Assembly: GCA_029237695.1 (NCBI GenBank)
Contig: CM055271.1
Coordinates: 85,476,208 to 85,540,207, forward strand
Source: Conchocele bisecta
Taxonomy: Eukaryota > Mollusca > Bivalvia > Lucinida > Thyasiridae
Direction of reading: 5' to 3'
Length of the DNA stretch: 64,000 bases
Position numbers and translations under genes: made by a program. Below the pieces are notes generated by a model that ran no database searches, was not told the origin of the DNA, and saw only the letters and a list, made by a program, of their open reading frames with translations. How positions within the stretch are numbered: position 1 is the first letter of the stretch; each line of letters opens with the position of its first letter. Shown here piece after piece: positions 41,227 to 52,977 of this stretch.

Positions 41227-43152
41227 ACAAGAATTCCGCGGAATCAAATGTCTCGCCTTGTCCTGCCGCCTTGACCTCGAGCCTGGGCCAGAAAGCAATT
41301 TTCACTGGCCCGAACATATTACACAATTATTGACTAGTGAGTCATAGAATATCAGATTATATTCTAGGGCTCACTAGTCAATAATTGTTTTAGTACATGA
41401 TAATAGTCTGTATATAGCACTTACGACCTTATGCTACTAGACAAAAATGGAAAAAGAATTTGAAAAAAAAACAAGAAACGAGGCAAAGTCACGAAGGCCA
41501 GGTTTTTTTCCAAGTATTCCAAGTATAGACACTTGGATAACATAATTATACCAACTTTTTTGTAGACTAGATGGCCGTGGCCTGCATGTCGTGCCTTGGG
41601 GCGAGGCATGGACACTAACACTAACTAGATATAGTAGATGGAAAAACTTTAGCCGACACACGGAGACGGACGGACGGACGGACGGACGGACGGACGACGG
41701 ACGGACGGACGGACGGACGGACGGACGGACGGACGGACGGAACGGACGGACGTATGCCAAAATGCCGACTATATCGCGCTTTCTGCAAGCGGGCGCGACA
41801 ATGATGATAAACACCCATGTGAAGTATGAAGGTAATGGGTGAAGCAGTTGCAGAGATATAGTACACACAAAAATCAAAGTAATTTGACCTTGACATTGGG
41901 CACAGGGGCCGCACGGTTGGGGGTAGAATTAAAATATGGATGATGATAAACACCCATGTAAAGTTTCAAGGTAATGGGCGAAGCAGTTGTAGAGATATAG
42001 TATAACGAAAAACTTTAATCAAAAAACTTTAACCAGACGTACGTTAAAAAGTAGAAATAATAAGTGAAGGTACAAAAAATGGTCACATGTTGGATAGTTG
42101 TATGTGGTGGGCACCCCTTCGTTATGAAGCTGTGAAAGTTTGATGGCCCTAGGTGGTACAGTACCAAAGAAATGGACTCAAACACGAAAACTTAACATTG
42201 TAAACGCGAAAACTTAACATTGACTGCGCGGAATAAATGGGTCAAGTTCAAAAAGGTAACATGTTGGATAGTGATATGTGGTGGGCACCCCTTGATTATG
42301 AAGCTGTGAAAGTTTGTTGGTCCTATGTGTTACAGTAACTAAGAAATGGACTGAAACACCAATACTTAACATTGATTGTGGACGCCGCCCGCCCGCCTGG
42401 CTTTCGCCAATCCAATAGCCTGGATTTTTTTCTCCAAATAAACCTGGCTCAAAATGGAAAAAAAGTTTAAAAAAAAAAGTTTTAAAAAAATATTTTAAAT
42501 GATTTATTTTCCAAAAAAACCTGGCTAAAAATGGAAAAAAAGTTTAAACAAAAAAGTTTAAAAATTAAGAACAAAATAATGCTCGCTACTGGAGCCCAGA
42601 ATTTTTATAATAGTCCTATATTTATCTACATATCATATCTGCACAGGTCCACATATTGCCACAATATTGTCAACACAGTTTACGGAAATGTAATACCCAG
42701 GTATAATAATTTACGTGTATAAATTACCTGTAATAATTTAGCTGGACATTTAGTGGTCAAGCTGGAAATTTGCACATGCTTGCATATGCAGAAGTGTTCA
42801 ACTGGAGAAGGCTATTGTTCTCTCTACAGGTAAGGTGTACAGAGCGCACGAGAAAACGGGTCTTCATGCATTAATGTTCAGTTTGTAGTATAGAAAGAAA
42901 TAGAGTTTGACCTTGACCCTGGAGCCAGGAATTTTTTTTAATAGTCCTATATTCATCTACATATCATAGTAAAGGTATGTATAAAGTTTGATGACTGTAA
43001 CTGATAAGGTGTTGAAGTAATGACCGTAACACGAAAACTTAACATTGAATGATGACATCGATACCGACACCGACACCCGACACCGACACTGACGCCGCCG
43101 ACTCTGGAAAAGCAAAATCTATGTCTCGCTTTCCGCTTCACGGGCGAGACAA
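41227..43152 (+). mobile_element. 1.9-kb composite insertion inside the gypsy element
   Basis: Left end ACAAGAATTCCGCGGAATC at 41227; right end CTCGCTTTCCGCTTCACGGG then CGAGACAA at about 43152. Removing it rejoins the gypsy frame exactly between GNFI and DILIDSGAS, at an A/T site with no clear duplication, as Helitrons do. Contents: hairpin at about 41325-41397, GACTAGATGGCCGTGGCCTG at 41564, the ACGG microsatellite, core repeats CACAGGGGCCGCACGGTTGG (41898), paired GTTGGATAGT.(G)TATGTGGTGGGCACC units (42092, 42263), and GACACCGACACCGACAC-like repeats (43059-43094). Confidence 0.65.
41664..41752 (+). repeat. (ACGG)n microsatellite
   Basis: About 21 ACGG units with one ACG interruption. ACGG microsatellites next to core repeats are a described feature of bivalve pearl elements, which supports that assignment for the surrounding insertion. 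Confidence 0.92.
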
Positions 43153-44110
43153 TAAAATTACCCTTTACATTTACAGCAATGGTGGCATCATTCTTACCTG
43201 ATAATGTGAATACTTCATCCCCATGTTCTTCATTTGAATCCAAATTGATTGCATGCACCTGTTTTGATTTACTGTTACACATTTTTGCCATGTGAACTTT
43301 TCCACCACAATGTGTTGGCCCTTGCCCGGGTTGGCGTTGTTTGTTTCCCCTCGGCACACGTTCTTGGTTTCCTGTCATCCCCCGTTGTTGCTTTCCAGTC
43401 ATCCCTCATTGTTGGTTTCGTTTTGGTTTTCGGATCCAATTTAGTTCATCATTTGGTTGAGATCCGCTTGGTTCCGCCATCCGTCTCGCATGCGTCTCAG
43501 AAAGTTCAAATGTCCTGGCTACAGACTGAACTTTGTCTAGGGTAAGCTCCGTTTGTTCCAGTATTTTTCTTCGTAGTTGTGCTGATCTACATGTGTTGAC
43601 AACTTGATAACGTACCATGTCATTTTTATCTGGATATTCACATGATACGGCCAGCTTGGACAACCTCACAATATAGTTGTCAATTGTTTCACTGTCCTGT
43701 TTTGTTTCTTTGTGGAACACATGTATTTCATAGGCAATGTTCTTTTTAGGTGCAAAATAGGTGGTCAGCTTTGTCACCGCGTCATTAAATGTTGTGTCCG
43801 GATCGTCAAATGATTCGAATACATCCTGCAATTCCGGCCCCGATATATGGAGTAGCAGAGCTCGTTTCTGTTCGTCTTTTGTGACACCAGCCGCCTTGAT
43901 ATAATAATCAAATTACTTCAGGTACGTCTCCCACGATTTGGACAGATTCGTTTGTTCCCCGGTTACAATTGTCCCGGCGTTGATATGTCCAATCTCGCTG
44001 CAACAGCCATTCTTCTTCTTGGTTTTTGTTTTGGTTTGTTTTGAAAATAATCCTTTTGTTTTTATTTTTTTCAATGATTCCAGTTATTTCCAACACATGG
44101 ACATTTATCT
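43153..44110 (-). pseudogene. gag: Ty3/gypsy gag, decayed
   Basis: Minus strand: matrix/capsid-like VTKDEQKRALLLHISGPELQ, then QDVFESFDDPDTTFNDAVTK, LTTYFAPKKNIAYEIHVFHK, NYIVRLSKLAVSCEYPDKND, typical of gypsy gag. A worn zinc-knuckle region follows (CGGKVHMAKMC). In-frame breaks: a TAA in the N-terminal part near 43912, and TGA at 43406-43408. Upstream TTGGCGACGAGAAAATT near 44112-44128 resembles the primer-binding site following an LTR end (ATTACA). Confidence 0.75.
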
Positions 44111-44124
44111 AATTTTCTCGTCGC

Positions 44125-44310
44125 CAATGTAATATCTCTTGCTTTAGGACAATATAGAAGTTAACACAGTTGGTTTTCTGCCGGACATGCAGTCCGTCTG
44201 GTGATATGGCACCGATAAGGCACCGCCTCTGACACGCCTCCAGCCCCTAATTACTAATGAGCTGCATACCTGCCAGGGTCACTACAGGGTCACTACATCA
44301 CAGGGTCACT
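44125..44310 (-). mobile_element. Candidate 5' LTR of the gypsy element
   Basis: Minus strand, begins TGTAGTGACCCTG (three near-copies of CAGGGTCACTACA lie at 44275-44312) and ends GAGATATTACA directly before TTGGCGACGAG. TG..CA ends and position fit an LTR of about 170 bp. The matching 3' LTR would lie in or beyond the gap and is not seen, so this is tentative. Confidence 0.4.
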
Positions 44311-44312
44311 AC

Positions 44313-44560
44313 ACCAAGTATTGTCGCAATTAGTCTGGCGGTTCGTGAGAAGATTTTTTTCTCAAAGAATTTGAGCTCTTCTATGGCGGCTATCTTGGAT
44401 ATGGAATGACATCCATTTTAACAAATCTGAAAAGGAGTAACACATAGACCATCCTCGTGAAGGTTTGTCAACATTGGCCAATCAGTTCTAACGAAGAGGT
44501 CGGAAAAGTGTTGACGGACAGACGAAAAGCAGTAACAATAGCTCACTTGAGCTTTCGGCT
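44313..44560 (+). mobile_element. Worn right end of a HINE-like element
   Basis: CAAGTATTGTCGCAATTAGTCTGGCGGTTCGTGAGAAG, GGCGGCTATCTTGGAT and AACAATAGCTCACTTGAGC match the right half of 18231-19297. Confidence 0.55.
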
Positions 44561-44562
44561 CT

Positions 44563-44960
44563 GATGAGTTTGTTTGTTTATTGGTGTTTAACAGCCTATC
44601 AACAGCTACGGTAACATAAGGCCGGGCAAACGGGTTCGATCCCATTTTAACCGGCTGCATTCGGGAGGGGGGATCCCAAAATGAGAACGGAATATTTACA
44701 TCGAGATAAAATATATTCAGCCCTGAAATTAGAATAATCTGACCTGGTGCCAGGTCCATACCACACCAAAGTCACTTGGCCCCTTCCCCGAAAAAATGTA
44801 ATTACGAAATAATGATACTCACATAAGGGGTATAACCAGATTCAACTGGCATATACAAAATGCCAAACACGTATGTGAGGGCCAAACCAGGTCTCCATTC
44901 GGAATTCCGATAAGGATGAACCCCGATCGTTAAATTACCCATCGCATGCTCCAGCCTGCC
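44563..44960 (-). mobile_element. SINE-like retroposon (family S), copy 1
   Basis: On the minus strand the 3' end is TAGGCTGTTAAACACCAATA followed by AACAAACAAAC, an A-rich tail. Body blocks (plus orientation): GGTTCGATCCCATTTTAACC, CATTCGGGAGGGGGGATCCC, TATATTCAGCCCTGAAATTAG, GGGGTATAACCAGATTCAAC, TTAAATTACCCATCGCATGC. No protein. The promoter is not clear. Confidence 0.65.
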
Positions 44961-44974
44961 ACCCAGTTAAAAGT

Positions 44975-45130
44975 TAGTGAGGCAATAATTGTCATTCTTG
45001 CACGCGACACACCTTTGTGCCATGTTCTATGAATGTGTTAAGTTTCATGAAAATAATTCAATGGGTATTCGAGTTATGTGCCGGACACACAATCAATGCG
45101 TGAAAAAACAGAACGAGAACACTGGAATAT
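44975..45130 (+). repeat. Single 159-bp-type core unit
   Basis: GAGGCAATAATTGTCATTCTTG, GCGACACACCTTTGTGCC and GAGTTATGTGCCGGACAC match the repeat at 19298-19690; a further part is at 45440-45545. Confidence 0.6.
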
Positions 45131-45539
45131 TAGTGAACGTGTGAGGTTTCATGAAAATATACTATGTATGCATACATACGAATAGAAGAGAGTTTGGTTG
45201 TGCAAGTATAGGTACAAGTTATATGTCTATAAGTATTCAGATAACTGTTGTTTTGTAACTGTGGGTGGTAAACAATACAATGAGAGACGATATGATGATT
45301 ATTCAGGTCTGGCAGTCTCGAGGCTGACCACAGTCCGTGTATACGGAGTCCTCATAGTCCTCGTGCTGGAGCAGGCCATCAACAACGCCCATCTTATATG
45401 GGAGCCAGAGTAAGATAACACAGGCACGTGTCTTTAGGTATTGAATGTATGCTCCGGACACAAAATCAGTACGTGAAAAAAACAAAAGGAGTTAACTGGA
45501 GAATCAGTATGGTAATATTTGATATTATTGCACGCAACA

Positions 45540-45838
45540 TACCTACATATCTGGTTATACCCCTAATGTGAGTATTACACTTATTCGTAATCCTATTTTA
45601 GGGGAAGGGACCAAGTGGTACCAGGGCAGGTTATTCTTATTTCAGGGCTGAATATATTTTTGTTGATGTAAATATTCCATTATGATTTTGGGATTTCCCC
45701 ACCTCCCCCCTCCCCCCCCCCACCCCCCCCCATCCCCAATCCAGCAGGTTAAAATGGGATCAAACCCGTTTACCCGGCCGTACATGACCTTACATGTAGC
45801 TGTTGATAGGCCGTTAAACACCAAGAAACAAAAACAAA
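45540..45838 (+). mobile_element. SINE-like retroposon (family S), copy 2
   Basis: Opposite orientation to copy 1: GGTTATACCCCTAATGTGAG, ATTTCAGGGCTGAATATA, a C-rich block at 45701-45735, then GTTGATAGGCCGTTAAACAC and a CAAGAAACAAAAACAAACAA tail. Confidence 0.65.
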
Positions 45839-46094
45839 CAATCCGACTTACGGTTGCAGAGAAATTGTGTACTTAAAAACGTTAAAGCAAATATTTCAAA
45901 ACATTTAAGGAAATCTCACCTTGACCTCTGGGCATGAAAGCCGCATGGGTGGGTTATAGAATGAAAATATGGCTGTTGATAAAGTAATACATGAAGTTTC
46001 AATTCAATCTGACTTACTGTTGCAGAGAAATTGTGTACTTGGTACATGCCCATTCAGTAGGCACAAACTGTTCTTTATAGGAATTAAATAAGTT
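45839..46094 (+). repeat. Core repeat of the GCATG family
   Basis: TCCGACTTACGGTTGCAGAGA, AAGCCGCATGGGTGGG, GAATGAAAATATGG and a partial second unit. Related units are at 9950-10300 and 46915-47300. Confidence 0.55.
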
Positions 46095-46470
46095 TTTGTT
46101 TGTTTGTTTGTTTGTTTATTAGTGTTTAACGGCCTATCATCAACAGCTAAGGTCATGTAAGGCCGGGAAAACGGGGGGGTGAAAAAAAAAAAAAAAAAAC
46201 GGGTTCGATCCCATTTTAACTTGTTGCATTGGTGTGGGGGGGGGGGATCCCAAAATCAGAACGGAATATTTACATCGAGTACAAATATATTCAGCCCTGA
46301 AATTAGAATATCGTAATACTCACATAAGGGGTATAACAAGATTCAACTGTCACATACAACATGCCAAATACGTATGTGAGGGTCAAACCAGGTCTCCAGA
46401 CGGGATTCCGGTAAGGATGAACACCGATAGTTAAATTACCCATCGCATGCTCCGACCTGACACCCACAAT
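46095..46470 (-). mobile_element. SINE-like retroposon (family S), copy 3
   Basis: Tail as (GTTT)5 at 46097 on the plus strand; GTGTTTAACGGCCTATCATC; an A-run at 46183-46199; G-run at 46237-46246; then the same body as copy 1. Confidence 0.65.
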
Positions 46471-46914
46471 TAAATATGCGTATAATTGTGTCACTATTCC
46501 ACCATTTCTAAAAATTACGAGTGCCCGCTATACAGATATAATCATTTAGTAATATTTATTTTACTGATAGTGATGCGCGGCGGTATCAGGCTATTTTCAT
46601 ATGCAAATGAGGCATGATATTTTTTAATTAGATGCGTCACCTGAAAAATTAACATTTTCAACCGATTATTAAGTATGATCATTGCACATTACAAAATAAA
46701 TACAGAGAATAAATAGTAATGTCTGTGTTAACATTTCAAGAAAACACGGTTATCGCCCCTGATATCAGTGTGGAAATTTACGTCTGATATAAAATGTCTA
46801 GTAATGCCAATCAATACGTGGGGTAATGGTGAATGAATGCTTTTTTTGCCAGAAAATGATGCCTCGGATGTAAGGAACATTTTGTGCCTACTGAGTTGGC
46901 ATGTACCTTTAAAA
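46471..46914. other. No gene seen
   Basis: AT-rich DNA, no recognisable coding pattern or repeat. Confidence 0.5.
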
Positions 46915-47340
46915 CTATAACGCATATATATTTAAAAACATTTAATGCATGTTCCAAAGTAATTTCACCTTCACCGTGTGCAAGAAAGCCGCATGATTGG
47001 GCTATGGAATGAAAATATTGATCTTCATAAAGAATATATGAAGTTTCAAGTAAATCCGACATACGGTTGCAGAGAAATTGTGTACTTAAAAACTTCGACG
47101 CAAATATTTTAAAATTTTAACACAAATTAATTTTACCTTGACCTTGTGCAGGAAAGCCGCATCGGTGGGCTACATAATGAAATTATGGATGACGATAAAG
47201 AAGTGTATGAAGATTCTAGTCAATGCGACTTACGGTTTATACCCAAAATCCTTTAACGCAAATATTACGGATGGACGAAAATACAAAACAAATATATACC
47301 CATCGACATACTTTGTATGCCGGGGTATGAATCATGATTA
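46915..47340 (+). repeat. Two core repeat units of the GCATG family
   Basis: GAAAGCCGCATGATTGGGCTA (46984) and GGAAAGCCGCATCGGTGGGC (47151), each followed by GAATGAAAATATTGAT-like and CGACATACGGTTGCAGAGA-like blocks. About 167 bp apart. Confidence 0.6.
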
Positions 47341-47607
47341 AAGGCACTGTGTCGCAGATGATGCCTCAGTATATTGTTTCTCACATCATGCACTGCAAAT
47401 GACCAATAACAACCAATTGCACCATTTCATTCGAAGTCAAATGACCAATGAATTTTCGTTTAACTTATGAAACCAACCAAATACGACTTCATAGACTGTG
47501 GAAGTTAAACGGAAATTCATGAATCAAATATTGAATGCAATATCTTAACATTTAATTCTGATCACTAGGTTGGCGGTAGTAATTTATTTAAATTTGTTAA
47601 AATATGT

Positions 47608-47717
47608 GTCTGGAGAAATGGGGCTTATGGGTTTTGCAACCAGTGTAGATACAGACCATTCATTGCATCCTCTACACTGGCCACAAATCCCATAAACCCC
47701 ATTTTCCAGTCACAGGT
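47608..47717. mobile_element. TIR element (family T), short copy
   Basis: TGTCTGGAGAAATGGGGCTT..GTTTTGCAACCAGTGTAGA and inverse CTACACTGGCCACAAATCCC..CCCCATTTTCCAGTCACA. Only 110 bp; a compact derivative of 30027-30244. Confidence 0.7.
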
Positions 47718-47764
47718 TGAAGTAACAGACCAAGGCATATACATACATTAACGGTACATGCCCA

Positions 47765-48170
47765 CTCAGTATGTGTGTGTTTGTTTGTTGGGGTTTAACG
47801 GCCTATCAACAGCTAAGGTCATTTAAGGCCGGGTCAATGGGTTTAGTACTAAATCCCATATATTACCTGTACATGTACATGTTCAAGTACATGTACAAAT
47901 GGGGGGAAAATCCAAAAATCAGAACTGAATATTTACAATAAAAAAATATGTATTCAGCCCTGAAATCAGAATAATCCTGATCTGATGTCAGGTCCTCGCC
48001 ACACCAGAATAATGGCTAATAACCCCATTTAACTCACAGGTAACAAAAGAGTCAAACATAAAAACGTACCTGAGGGCCAAACCAGGCAAATCGTGATTCC
48101 TATAAGGAGGAATCCATACCCTTAATTTACGCCGTCGCGTTCACACGACCAACCACCTACTGGGTGAAAG
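47765..48170 (-). mobile_element. SINE-like retroposon (family S), copy 4, diverged
   Basis: GTTTAACGGCCTATCAACAG, AAGGCCGGGTCAATGGG, TATTCAGCCCTGAAATCAG, GAGGGCCAAACCAGGC. Includes GTACATGTACATGTTCAAGT, a short palindromic run at 47871. Confidence 0.6.
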
Positions 48171-48354
48171 GGCTGAAATTACAAATCTCATGTATCTAAA
48201 CACAACACACTGGGGACTAGTGGGACGAGAGAAATTCCACTGTGAGATCATTATATTCGGGACTGGAAAATGAAAGGTCATAATGCAAGTAACAACCTAA
48301 TGCATGGGAGTACAACTAAAAAAATTATGATTGTCTCGAAATTTAAATTGATGT

Positions 48355-48502
48355 AATTACATTTATTGAGCATAGGCTGCATATGCAGCCTAAGCTCAAT
48401 AAATGTAAATCCATAAATTATTAATGTGAAAATTACAGACTACCAAACTTTTGCACTTACAAACATTTTAGTCGTACAAAGTTTAGTGAAACGGCCCCCA
48501 GG
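48355..48502. mobile_element. Fold-back MITE (family F3, copy 2)
   Basis: Palindrome TTACATTTATTGAGCATAGG / inverse with one mismatch (GCCTAAGCTC), and the right TIR AAAGTTTAGTGAAACGGCCC. The left TIR is lost or diverged. Confidence 0.65.
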
Positions 48503-48633
48503 TTTAAAACACAGAAACGGTATCATATTTACTCTTTGAATTTATTTATTAGTAATACATGTTATTGTTCACAATACAGTCTCAGTCTTGTTCATGTAAA
48601 TACATGAAAACGAATATATGGATATTACAGCAG

Positions 48634-48983
48634 CAGGCGCGGATACAGAAATAATTGAGGGGGGGGGGGGGGTGGGGGGGGGGGGGGCAGGGGGGGGGGG
48701 GGGGGGGGGGGTGGGGGGGGGGGGGGGTCTGTAATTAAAATTCGGCGTACCGGACATCCGCACGCGCGAAATCGGGGGGTCTGGGGGTCCTCCCCCCGGA
48801 AATGTTGAAATGCCAGATCGCCGCAGATGCGATTTCCTGACACCTAGGCCACGAAAAATTCATCCAACTATTCGAGTATTATACATTTTATTCTCTCTTT
48901 TTTTCCGCCGGAGCAGGGGGGGGGGGGGGGGGGGGTGGGGGGGGGGGGGGGGGGGAGGGTTCCGGACCCCCCGGATCCGCACT
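48634..48983. mobile_element. Poly-G element (family G), copy 1
   Basis: Left end CAGGCGCGGATACAGAAATAATT, then interrupted G runs at 48658-48727; ACCGGACATCCGCACGCGCG; GTCTGGGGGTCCTCCCCCCGG; a second G-tract at 48916-48957; right end CCGGATCCGCACTAGGCG. Gly/Pro repeat ORFs here are artefacts. Confidence 0.6.
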
Positions 48984-50094
48984 AGGCGGACAATGGAATA
49001 AAAGTGTACTCCACATAATTCACTACTCCGCAGAATTCACTGGACTTTACGATGAACAAGAACTGGCATCGTTAAACGAAGCTAATCCCCTCGCTAGCAG
49101 CCTTAATAAAAAAGAAAGAAGAAAAAAATCAAGTCCTCTAAGCAGTAACATTGACTTTGGGCGTTCGGACGTGGGTCGTATTCAAAACAAAGCAGCATCC
49201 CTAAACACACATTGTGGCCAAATATTATCAAAATCGGAGAAGCGGTTCATGAGTTATTGAAAAAATAATAAAAATTCAACGTTTTTGCCTTACAAAGTGA
49301 ACATAACTCCTCAGTGACCTTGACCTTGGGCGGTCAGATGTGGGTCGTATGCACGAATTATTTTTCGATAAGTTAAGTTTAATTCTTACCTAGCAGTGAA
49401 AACTTTACAAATGCACATGGATTACACGTACGACCAACACCATCCAATTCAAGTCCCTGTCCCGGCTCTGGGCCTCTTACGGGCTCTGACGGGCTCTGGA
49501 CCGTAACACCCCAGCTAGATGGAAAATCCAGGACCTATGATATGGTACCCTGTGAAATTCTACAATCAAAAATTTCACACATATCCGCACGGGCTACCAA
49601 ATCAATATGGACTACTCCTTCTGCAGCCCCCTTCTTCCACCTTGGGGTAAGTAATAGATTGAACTCGCGGTTTTGCCGAATGCTCGCCTGTCCTGGGGTA
49701 CGCTGTTCGTCGATAGCCATCGCCTTCAAAGGCCCTGCGTTACGACGACACAGAAACAGCCAGGCTGGTACCATCACCATACCCCACACAGGCGAGTTTG
49801 GTGCCACACTTTCCCAGGTTACTAGGCGGAACCTGCATCTGTTTATATACAGGTACCTTCCTGAAAGATCCCCTCCTCACTTGTGGACCACATATTGCTG
49901 TCCGGGACTATACTGGTCGTAACCCCACGCCCATTTCTCCCCGGGTGGCTAGCACATCAGCAATTGCTCTCTCACCTCCCTTATGGGCGTTACGCCATTT
50001 CCAACCTGAGAGACAGAGGCGTTCCCCATTTTCTTGACATTTTTGCTGCAGGTCTCCCTAGCAAATGATCCCCAATTGTTCTCGGCTCTGGTGC
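48984..50094. other. No gene recognised
   Basis: Two diverged core-repeat units with TTGACCTTGGGCGGTCAGATGTGGGTCG-type sequence (49149 and 49317). GCTCTGGGCCTC, GGGCTCTGACGGGCTCTGG is a short tandem at 49465-49500. From 49500 to 50090 the base composition is richer in C/G with overlapping ORFs on both strands, but I recognise no protein. Confidence 0.45.
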
Positions 50095-50290
50095 TTAGTT
50101 GCACCCACCACAGGCTAAATCGCTCATCTGGACGTTAGGATTGTATGCATTGCAATAGTCGGGCAAGAGCCTACGCGACAATGTGTCTGCATTTATATCT
50201 TTAGAACCAGGCCAGTATTGCAGTACCATGTTGTACTGTGATAACGTCCTGCAAGCTGAGTCCCCCTGTAGCGACTTAGGCATCACGGGA
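50095..50290 (-). pseudogene. Fragment of a gypsy RNase H tail
   Basis: Minus strand LSQYNMVLQYWPGSKDINADTLSRR is the typical end of gypsy RNase H (Y..G..N.ADALSR). Only about 60 residues remain. Not in frame with another pol part nearby. Confidence 0.6.
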
Positions 50291-52977
50291 CGGTTGCAAA
50301 TAAAAAGTTACCACTTTTCTGAGGGCGGCGGGTGACGTATAAAAATCACCGCATTTGTTTACAATGTTACCCCATCCACCTATTTTTGGCCAGAAATTTC
50401 AACACGAATGAATTTGTTGGGAATTGTTTTCATGAAAATGTGAGGCACGGAGACTTTGCTACGACTTTGTTCTATCGCTTGTAACACCACACCATTTCCT
50501 GAAAATGATTACAAAAGTGGGGTATTAACCACCTTAAATTTTCGCTACAATTACCGAAAAATACCTTATATTCTGACGCGAAACCGTACTGGCGAGACAG
50601 CATAGCTTGCGCCGTTTTGTACAAGATGTCACAATCAACTGAAACTAACATTGAGTTTAGTATAATTATGAAATACTCTAAAAAATACACCGAGTCAAGC
50701 CTCACAAAGTCAAGAAATATTCATAAACCTATCAAACTGTCTTTGAGACTATATATATATATACGCATCAACCACACGAAAATTGCATGGTCAGTTCTAA
50801 CTACAATAATAATGTGTCACGTATCTGACATTCCGTAGTCTTACAGATGTAAACCTAGTCAACACAGACTGGACTGGGTGAAGTAGTGACAAAATATCAA
50901 CTTTCCATCAAGAAGCACATACAACTCATCAAATAACTTTAGAATCGTCTCCCAACTTACATATTAATTCCTAAAAGTTATCTTTATTGGAATACTATCA
51001 AAAATGATCAATGCACAAAATTAATTTGCATGATACTTACATCTACTAACATTGAATGTACCCAAGTTATAATTGTCCTTGCTATAATGTTGGAGAACAG
51101 CTTATGTAAACTTTCTGCACAGAATTATGGAATTTACAAATGGAGATCTATTTAATACATGCCTCATCTTTAGCAAAGCAAAACACAAATTACTTGTTAG
51201 TCATTTGAAAAATACATACCTCCATCATCATGTTTGGAAATAGTGTAAACATGTGAGCCAGCTCAAGGTGAGCCGTCTCATATAGACCTGCCCTGTATGT
51301 GGATTTTTTTGTTTTCTTTTTTGCTAAGTTACCCCTTATCCTATTAATATAACAGTCTTCCTAATATGGGAGAGTCAATTCGATATTATTTGAGGTGACA
51401 GGTTTATCACAACTTCACGAAGTCCAAACATGTGCTGAATTTCAAGGTCATGAGCAAACGTCCTTAGCAAACTTAAAATTTCCACATTTTCCAACTGTAT
51501 TTTATTAAAATACCCGCGTTCAAAACGCTTTGCGTAAGAACTCTGTATGAAATATTTCCTAGTTGAGGGATAACAATAAGTCTTTTCTGAAAATCAACGT
51601 GGGCCAATTTTATTCCGTGTTCCGGATTCCGTACCCAGTAGAAATTTCATCCTCGTGGCCAATAAGGTGTTTTTCCCCGGACTACATATTACGAGCACGG
51701 TACCCTGTATATAGCCGGACGTTTTCGGGAACACCTTGAAACCTTTGGGTACGGTCGTAGGGTCAGAATGGCTCGAACGGAGAACGAGTAAATGGGCACT
51801 GGTTACGCAGCGGGAATAATTATCTGGACCTGGACCCTGAAACAACATGGGGCAGCGTGTACACAAGTGTACAGTAGGAATAACATAGCTAAAACCTACC
51901 TAGAATTGTCCATGTACATTCCCTGCTGGCTGTGTAGGGAAATGACAGTTTTGACCGCGCCAGTCAATTGCTCACATGCTCGAAAACACTTTTATAATGG
52001 AATTGGAAGAAAACTGAGGCAATAATGATAGGCAAAAGGCTGTAATTCATGGTAATTGCATGTCCATTGACGATAACAGCAACTTGCATTGTACAGTAAA
52101 TGGGCAATGGAAAAGGTCCTATGACAAGGTACAAAACAGCTGGTACGCGCAACAAGGTTGGAAACAGACCTTTATGGTACTGATAATGCAATCTGCAATA
52201 TACAGCTGCCTAACGGCAACCAAATACCACAGAGAGCTACCAAAACTATGCGTTCACATATGCACTATTGTAATATGCTCATGAAACAAATATTCCAACC
52301 TTGGTAAGCAAAATAGCAGTAATATACCTAATGACCAACCAACCACAGAAACAATGTTTCTCTAGCCGCCAAGCCGAAGGGCCGCCAAAATAAAATAAAA
52401 TAAATAGTTTACGCTTATATACTTACACATTCCGCCGATACCTTCCTGGCAACTCCCCGTGGGACAACAGCTGTGGCACCCGTGACAACTGATCAAACAC
52501 AAGAAAGGGAATATCGCCCCGAAGTGGACACTCCTCTTTCTACAACAAATGACAACGAAGCCCGGCAGAATGCGCAATATATATAAATGTAGAACTACAA
52601 AAATAAGCACAGCAAAAGGCTGCAATTAACAAAAACAGAAAATAAATTAACGCCAGATCACCCGCCCTAACACCCTATACTCTAAATCACGCCAATACTT
52701 TGTATTAATGTGATCTGCAAACACAAATGGCACTGTAAGCTGAAGTATCCAACCACGAGTAAAGAAGGCATAGCTGATGCAGAATGTATAGTCCCAAACC
52801 AGCCCCCGCACAATATGATCTGGATCTACATTTCTGTCGTAAAATGGAAAGGCACTAATGATATATGCAACAAAGACAGTGTGTTCCAGATGCACGAATA
52901 AGCTTATCAAACAGGAAATAAATGACTAAGCTCTCAATCTCGTGACAAGACATACCTACACATACCTGTACATGCAT
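50291..52977. other. Mostly unrecognised DNA; weak exon candidate
   Basis: No protein recognised. A minus-strand Cys-rich stretch at about 52427-52590 (CHGCHSCCPTGSCQEGIGGM) is followed by a strong donor-like GTAAGTAT, but no acceptor or homologue is known to me. The ORF at 52647-52910 (minus) directly follows the hydrolase of the Ngaro element and may be its 3' part. A (TA)n run is at 50751-50762. Confidence 0.35.

Noticed and set aside
48569..49001. Poly-Pro/poly-Gly ORFs (also 61001-61391)
   Set aside because: Translation of G or C homopolymer tracts in transposons.
52362..52625. Cys-rich exon of a host membrane protein
   Set aside because: A donor-like GTAAGT is present, but I found no acceptor, frame partner or family resemblance; kept only as a weak note.
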